From CAYOHP01 sp964403795 [NCBI: uncultured bacterium] (GTDB lineage: Bacteria; Muiribacteriota; UBA6191; CAZXTJ01): a stretch of 16,302 nucleotides of DNA. Numbering within the stretch: the stretch's first letter is position 1; every line of letters begins with the position of its first letter. This document shows, one piece after another, positions 12,859 to 16,302 of the stretch. Location of the stretch: positions 1 through 16,302 of the forward strand of contig CAYOHP010000145.1 in the NCBI GenBank assembly GCA_964403795.1, read 5' to 3'. A model generated the notes under the pieces. That model worked only from the letters and a program-made list of their open reading frames with translations, was not told where the DNA came from and ran no database searches. The position numbers were made by a program, and so were the translations under genes.

Positions 12859-14664
12859 TCAGCCGTTGAAGCCGAGGCGCCGCTTCTTCTCCTCCTGGTC
12901 GATCCGGTAGTACTTGAAGAACCCGTGCCCCGGGTCGTGGGGCTTGTAGTTCTTCAGCCAGGGGTGGATCAGGGTGTCGGCCAGCCGGTGGACCTCGAAG
13001 CTCCAGGGGGCGTCGTCGGCCACCATGCGCGCCAGCTTCTTGTAGAGCTCGGTGCGCTCGGGCCCGGGTTGCATGGTCGAGGCCTTGGCGAAGAGCTCGT
13101 CGAACTGCGGGTTCTTGTAGTTGCTCCCGTTGGGGCCCGGCGACTCGTTGGGCCCGTAGAACAGCATCAGGAAGTTCTCGGCGTCCGGGTAGTCCGCCTG
13201 CCAGGCCATGCCGTAGATCTGGGCCCGCTTGGTGCGGACCTTCTTGTCGAGCTCCGGCCAGGTGTTGGTGTTGATCTCCATCTTGATGCCGACGTTCTGG
13301 TAGTTCTTCTGGATGAACTCGGCCAGCTGGCGCGCCGTCGAGCCCGAAGAGGCCTCGTAGACCAGGGTCGGGATCTTGCCGTCGGGGAAGGCCTCCTTCA
13401 GGATCTGCCTGGCCCTCTCGGGGTCGTGCTTGGCGTAGGGGTTGTCCCACTCCGGCTCGTAGCCGTCCAGTCCGGGCGGGATCGGACCCTTCGCGTGCAG
13501 GGCCCGGCCGTTGTACATCAGCTCGACGAACTTGTCCCGGTCGAGCGCCAGGCTGATCGCCCTTCGCAACGCCAGGGCCTTGGCGCCGCCGGGGAGGCCG
13601 AGCACCGGGTCCTCCATGTTGAAGGCGTTGTAGACCACGTCGAGCCGCGGCATCTTGAAGTTGACGATGCCCATCTTCTGGAGCTCGGGGCCCATCCTGC
13701 CGCCGGGCAGGGCGGCGTCGTAGTTGTCCTTGGGGGGCGCGATCACGTCCAGGTCGCCCCGCATGAACTTGAGCCACCGGGGCTGGTCCTCGATGATGAT
13801 GTGGACGTTGATCCGGTCGATGAAGGGCACCCGCTTGCCGGCGTCGGCCAGGCGGCCTTCGGTCTTGTCGCTCTCCTCGCCGACCGTCGGGTAGTACTCC
13901 TCCCGGAAGTTCGGGTTCTTCTCGAGCACCAGCTTCGAGCCCTTCACCCAGCTCTTCAGCATGTAGGGTCCGGAGCCGACCGGGTGGTTCAGGAATTCCT
14001 TGCCGTAGAGGTCGACCGCCTCCTTGGGGACCACCCGGGTGAAGCCCATGCAGAGGATGAAGAGCAGCTGCGGGAAGGGCTTCTTCAGGTTCACCTGGAG
14101 GGTGTGGCGGTCGAGGGCCTTCAGGCCCGCCACCGGCCGCGAGTAGTCGACCTTGGTGGCGTCCTCGACCGACTTCGTGTACTCCCGGAACTCGTCGAGG
14201 CCCTCGATGCGACCGTCGAAGACCCACCAGCCCTCGGAGAGGTTCTTGATGTCCGCCAGGCGCTTCCACGAGTAGATGAAGTCCTCGGCGGTGATCTCCC
14301 GGCCCTTGCCGTCCTGGAAGCACTTGTCGTCGGCGAAGCGCACGCCCTTCTTGATCTTGAAGGTGTAGACCTTGCCGTCCTCGGAGACCGCCGGCATCCC
14401 GTCGGCGAGCGCCGGCTCGGCCTTGTAGGGTCGCTCGAGGAAGCTGTACTGCATCAGCCCCTCGTACATCTGCGCCACCATGCGGTGCGAGTAGAGGTCG
14501 TTGGCCTGGATGGGGTCGAGGCCCTTGATCTGGGAACCCTCGAAGAAGTTCATCTCGTTCTCGACGCTGGCGCTGCGACCGCCGCAGCCCTGCGGCACCA
14601 GGGACATCGAGACCACGAGACCGGCGAGCGCCAGGGCCGACGCCGGTCGGAGGGAGAGACGCAT
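12859..14664 (-). CDS. Peptide-type ABC transporter solute-binding lipoprotein (SBP family 5)
   Basis: This 601-residue protein is of the OppA/DppA class, which captures oligopeptides (or nickel, or other solutes in some members) outside the inner membrane. The N-terminus is a signal peptide ending VPQGC, making Cys27 a probable lipid-modified residue, although Pro at -3 and Gln at -2 are unusual. Family segments include YTFKIKKGVRFAD (100-112), ITAEDFIYSWKRL (124-136), HPVGSGPYMLKSW (227-239), ALRRAISLALDRDKFVE (365-381) and WQADYPDAENFL (488-499). The ATG at 14664 has AAGGTGG seven bases upstream. No ABC permease or ATPase gene lies in the window, so it is an orphan binding protein here. 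Neighbouring secreted peptidases make peptides a likely ligand, by inference. Confidence 0.93.
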   Translation of the reverse strand: MRLSLRPASALALAGLVVSMSLVPQGCGGRSASVENEMNFFEGSQIKGLDPIQANDLYSHRMVAQMYEGLMQYSFLERPYKAEPALADGMPAVSEDGKVYTFKIKKGVRFADDKCFQDGKGREITAEDFIYSWKRLADIKNLSEGWWVFDGRIEGLDEFREYTKSVEDATKVDYSRPVAGLKALDRHTLQVNLKKPFPQLLFILCMGFTRVVPKEAVDLYGKEFLNHPVGSGPYMLKSWVKGSKLVLEKNPNFREEYYPTVGEESDKTEGRLADAGKRVPFIDRINVHIIIEDQPRWLKFMRGDLDVIAPPKDNYDAALPGGRMGPELQKMGIVNFKMPRLDVVYNAFNMEDPVLGLPGGAKALALRRAISLALDRDKFVELMYNGRALHAKGPIPPGLDGYEPEWDNPYAKHDPERARQILKEAFPDGKIPTLVYEASSGSTARQLAEFIQKNYQNVGIKMEINTNTWPELDKKVRTKRAQIYGMAWQADYPDAENFLMLFYGPNESPGPNGSNYKNPQFDELFAKASTMQPGPERTELYKKLARMVADDAPWSFEVHRLADTLIHPWLKNYKPHDPGHGFFKYYRIDQEEKKRRLGFNG

Positions 14665-14709
14665 GGGCAGACCACCTTGTCCGGACCGCGCATGGGGCGC
14701 GGCCGGGCG

Positions 14710-14715
14710 ATGTTA
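14710..14715 (-). promoter_or_regulatory. Candidate -10 box (TAACAT) of the solute-binding protein gene
   Basis: TAACAT on the minus strand lies 45 bases before the ATG, giving a leader of about 38 bases that carries the AAGGTGG ribosome site. No matching -35 box is visible at 16-18 bases, so the call is weak. Confidence 0.3.
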
Positions 14716-14734
14716 GCAGATCGGGGGGAAGGCG

Positions 14735-14776
14735 GGGACGCGGAGTCCCGAGCCGAGGGGCACCGTCCCGGCGCCC
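14735..14776 (-). terminator. Tandem hairpins downstream of the clostripain-family gene
   Basis: GGGCACC/GGCGCCC (14758-14764 and 14770-14776, one G-T pair) and GGGAC/GTCCC (14735-14739 and 14745-14749) follow the stop of the peptidase gene on the minus strand. Neither has a T tract. They fill most of the gap before the solute-binding protein promoter. Confidence 0.35.
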
Positions 14777-14801
14777 TGCCGATCCCCCGGATGCCTACCT
14801 T

Positions 14802-16127
14802 TCAGCTGCCGGACCCGGGCGTGGCAGGTGGGGCGTGGCCGAGCATCATCACGTCGAGGAACTCGTCCCAGGAGGCGTCGCGGGAGAGAGCCAGGGCCTT
14901 GTAGAAGTTGCGGAACTTCCCGTACTTCTCCCGGTTGCCCCAGAAGAACGAGAGCCCGTCGATCTTGGCCTCGGCGAAGGCGCCGTCGTACCACCCGGCC
15001 ACCCGGGCCGAGGCGAGGCGGGTCGAGAGTTCGGTGCCGAGCTCCTGGATCCTCGCCGCGTTGGCCACCGCCCCGAGGTCGTTGGCGCCCCGGGCCAGGC
15101 TCCTGGCGAACCGTCCCAGGTCCCAGTAGAGGTGGGGCTCGTCCCAGAAGGCGGTCAGGTCCCGGAAGGCGAGCTTGCCGCCGAGTCGTCGTGCCTCCAT
15201 GAGCTCCCGGGCCAGGGCGTCGAGGGTGGCCGCGATCCCGGAGGCTGCCGAGGCCCGCCAGGCCATCATGGCGTCGGGCTTCCCGTTCTGGCCGGAGCGG
15301 TCGATGAAACCCTTGGCCACCAGTTCGGCCAGGCCCTCGGCACTCGTCGAGGGCGCGGCCGCCAGCGAGGCCGCCACATGGGTGTAGGGGAAGGCCCCGT
15401 AGTAGGTGAGGCTGGGCGAGCCCACGTAGATCCCCACCACGTCCCGGACCTCGTAGAGGGCCTCCAGGCTCCCCGGCATGCATGCGTCGAAGGCCACCAG
15501 GTCGAGGTTCCGTCCCTGGTTCAGGCGATCCCGGAAGGCCTCCAGCACCGCCCGCAGCTCGAAGACCGTGAGCGAATCGCCGTCGGTGTCGTCGTAGGCC
15601 ACGAAGGGATCGCCGGGGGCGAAGCGCACCTCGCCGGGGTTCTGGCTGTCGGTGCTTCCGGGGCCCCTCCACGAGAGCGGACCCGAGCCATGGCCGGCGA
15701 TCACCAGGGCGTAGCGCTTCGCCGGATGGTTCTTCACGCCCCAACGCAGGAAGTCGTAGAGCACCTTGGGGTCGCCCATGTCGACCTCGCCCAGGGTCTC
15801 CACTCCGGAGACCTTGCCTCCGCCCACCACGTAGCGGGTGGCTCCCGCGTAGTCGGGGTCCTGGTAGTGGCGCCGCACGTCGGCCACCCGGCGGGGGCTG
15901 CGATCGAGCTGGGCCGCGAACCGGATCGGGGCGTTCCCGGGGATCCGGCTCGCGGTCTCGAGCAGGGCGCGTACTTGTGGGCCTTCCACCGGGTTCGCCT
16001 GGTCGTCGTCCCCGCTCATGTAGGCGAGCACGGTCCACTCGGCCTGGGCCGGGAGCGTGGCCGGGAGGGCCAGGGCCAGGGCTGCGAGCAGGGCGGCGGC
16101 GCGGCAGGACGACAAGGCGGACCCCAT
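14802..16127 (-). CDS. Secreted clostripain-family (C11) cysteine peptidase
   Basis: This 441-residue exported peptidase belongs to the caspase-like clan CD; known members cut after Arg or Lys. The N-terminus MGSALSSCRAAALLAALALA leads to a cleavage site near PAQA|EWT. The mature start EWTVLAYMSGDDDQ is typical of the family. The catalytic pair is His146 (ALVIAGHGSG) and Cys216 (LVAFDACMPGSLEALYEVRD). FVAYDDTDGDSLTVFELRAVL (175-195) also fits. The P1 specificity cannot be read with confidence. I place the start at ATG 16127, since the longest in-frame start (GTG at 16190) lies upstream of the promoter at 16148-16175 and would hide the signal peptide. The leader is about 14 bases without a strong Shine-Dalgarno sequence. 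Confidence 0.92.
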   Translation of the reverse strand: MGSALSSCRAAALLAALALALPATLPAQAEWTVLAYMSGDDDQANPVEGPQVRALLETASRIPGNAPIRFAAQLDRSPRRVADVRRHYQDPDYAGATRYVVGGGKVSGVETLGEVDMGDPKVLYDFLRWGVKNHPAKRYALVIAGHGSGPLSWRGPGSTDSQNPGEVRFAPGDPFVAYDDTDGDSLTVFELRAVLEAFRDRLNQGRNLDLVAFDACMPGSLEALYEVRDVVGIYVGSPSLTYYGAFPYTHVAASLAAAPSTSAEGLAELVAKGFIDRSGQNGKPDAMMAWRASAASGIAATLDALARELMEARRLGGKLAFRDLTAFWDEPHLYWDLGRFARSLARGANDLGAVANAARIQELGTELSTRLASARVAGWYDGAFAEAKIDGLSFFWGNREKYGKFRNFYKALALSRDASWDEFLDVMMLGHAPPATPGSGS

Positions 16128-16147
16128 TTCCGGAGGCGATCGGGGGG

Positions 16148-16175
16148 AGCCTAGGGACTCGGCCCGGGGCGTCAA
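16148..16175 (-). promoter_or_regulatory. Sigma-70-type promoter for the clostripain-family gene
   Basis: On the minus strand CTTGACGCC contains TTGACG (16170-16175). Sixteen bases later comes TAGGCT (16148-16153). It matches the TPR gene promoter at both boxes, in spacer length and in the TCCC before TAG. The predicted start is near 16141. Confidence 0.65.
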
Positions 16176-16221
16176 GCCGGTCTTCGTCACGAAGTTCGAA
16201 CCGGAGAGGGCGGGGCGCCGT

Positions 16222-16237
16222 CACCTCCCCGGAGGTG
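16222..16237. other. Inverted repeat containing a GGAGG sequence
   Basis: CACCTCC (16222-16228) and GGAGGTG (16231-16237) are perfect complements separated by two bases. The right arm is a good Shine-Dalgarno sequence for plus-strand starts at 16242 or 16252. It may be an operator, a ribosome-site-hiding structure, or chance. Confidence 0.35.
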
Positions 16238-16251
16238 CCGGGTGAGAGACT

Positions 16252-16302
16252 GTGAAGACTTCCCCGCCGGGCTTCGAGCGCCCCATCATCCCCGCCTGCG
16301 GC
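16252..16302 (+). CDS. Possible gene start, cut by window end
   Basis: From GTG at 16252 the frame stays open to the window end and reads VKTSPPGFERPIIPACG. Nearly all third codon positions are G or C, as in the real genes here, and the alternative frame from GTG 16242 is less biased. The gene would be divergent from the clostripain-family gene. GGAGG lies 16 bases upstream of this GTG, longer than ideal, and no plus-strand -10 box was found. Seventeen residues are too few to identify a product. Confidence 0.3.
   Translation, partial: MKTSPPGFERPIIPACG

Noticed and set aside
12802-14904. 700-residue open frame on the plus strand, antisense to the solute-binding protein
   Set aside because: Composition is a mirror artefact of high GC third positions; the minus-strand frame has continuous SBP family 5 motifs.
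1-16302. CRISPR, tRNA, insertion sequence, prophage or defence island
   Set aside because: No spaced repeats, no tRNA-like cloverleaf, no transposase, integrase, nuclease or toxin-antitoxin motifs were seen on either strand.

Overview
The window is GC-rich bacterial chromosome (roughly 70% G+C by eye, with third codon positions almost all G or C in the real genes). It carries ten well-supported protein genes, two of which are small lineage-specific or weakly annotated proteins, plus a possible eleventh that starts at the right edge. I see no tRNA, rRNA, CRISPR array, transposase or phage gene. The cell is probably a diderm: there is a membrane-anchored lytic transglycosylase, lipoprotein-type signal peptides, and a long-chain polyprenyl synthase of the kind that makes quinone tails. 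The sequence does not let me name a phylum. The mix of secreted clostripain-family and subtilisin-family peptidases in a very GC-rich genome would fit a poorly sampled environmental lineage.

Left part (1-4700). A beta-ketoacyl-ACP synthase cut by the window edge is translationally coupled (TTGA overlap) to a membrane-anchored alpha/beta hydrolase. The hydrolase runs tail-to-tail, with a 100-base antisense overlap, into a polyprenyl diphosphate synthase gene. That gene is divergent from a chorismate-utilising PabB/TrpE-type gene, and both members of the divergent pair look leaderless.

Middle part (4701-9494). Three minus-strand genes encode a secreted TPR protein with a striking four-residue Gly/Ala repeat, an ACT-domain protein, and a lytic transglycosylase. 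The last two overlap and share a promoter. A plus-strand phosphoglycerate kinase gene (pgk) follows.

Right part (9495-16302). Four minus-strand genes encode exported proteins: an Arg-rich small lipoprotein, a multidomain subtilase, an orphan peptide-type solute-binding lipoprotein, and a clostripain-family peptidase. Together they suggest extracellular protein digestion and peptide capture, though each of the larger genes has its own promoter or terminator.

The most useful signal outside the genes is a recurring promoter. Four minus-strand genes are preceded by TTGAC-like -35 boxes, 16-17 bases, then TAGNNT as the -10 box. These sites fix several start codons. They rule out the longest start of the clostripain-family gene and make the native -10 consensus look like TAGNNT. 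Both convergent gene junctions with little spacer place stop codons inside an inverted repeat.
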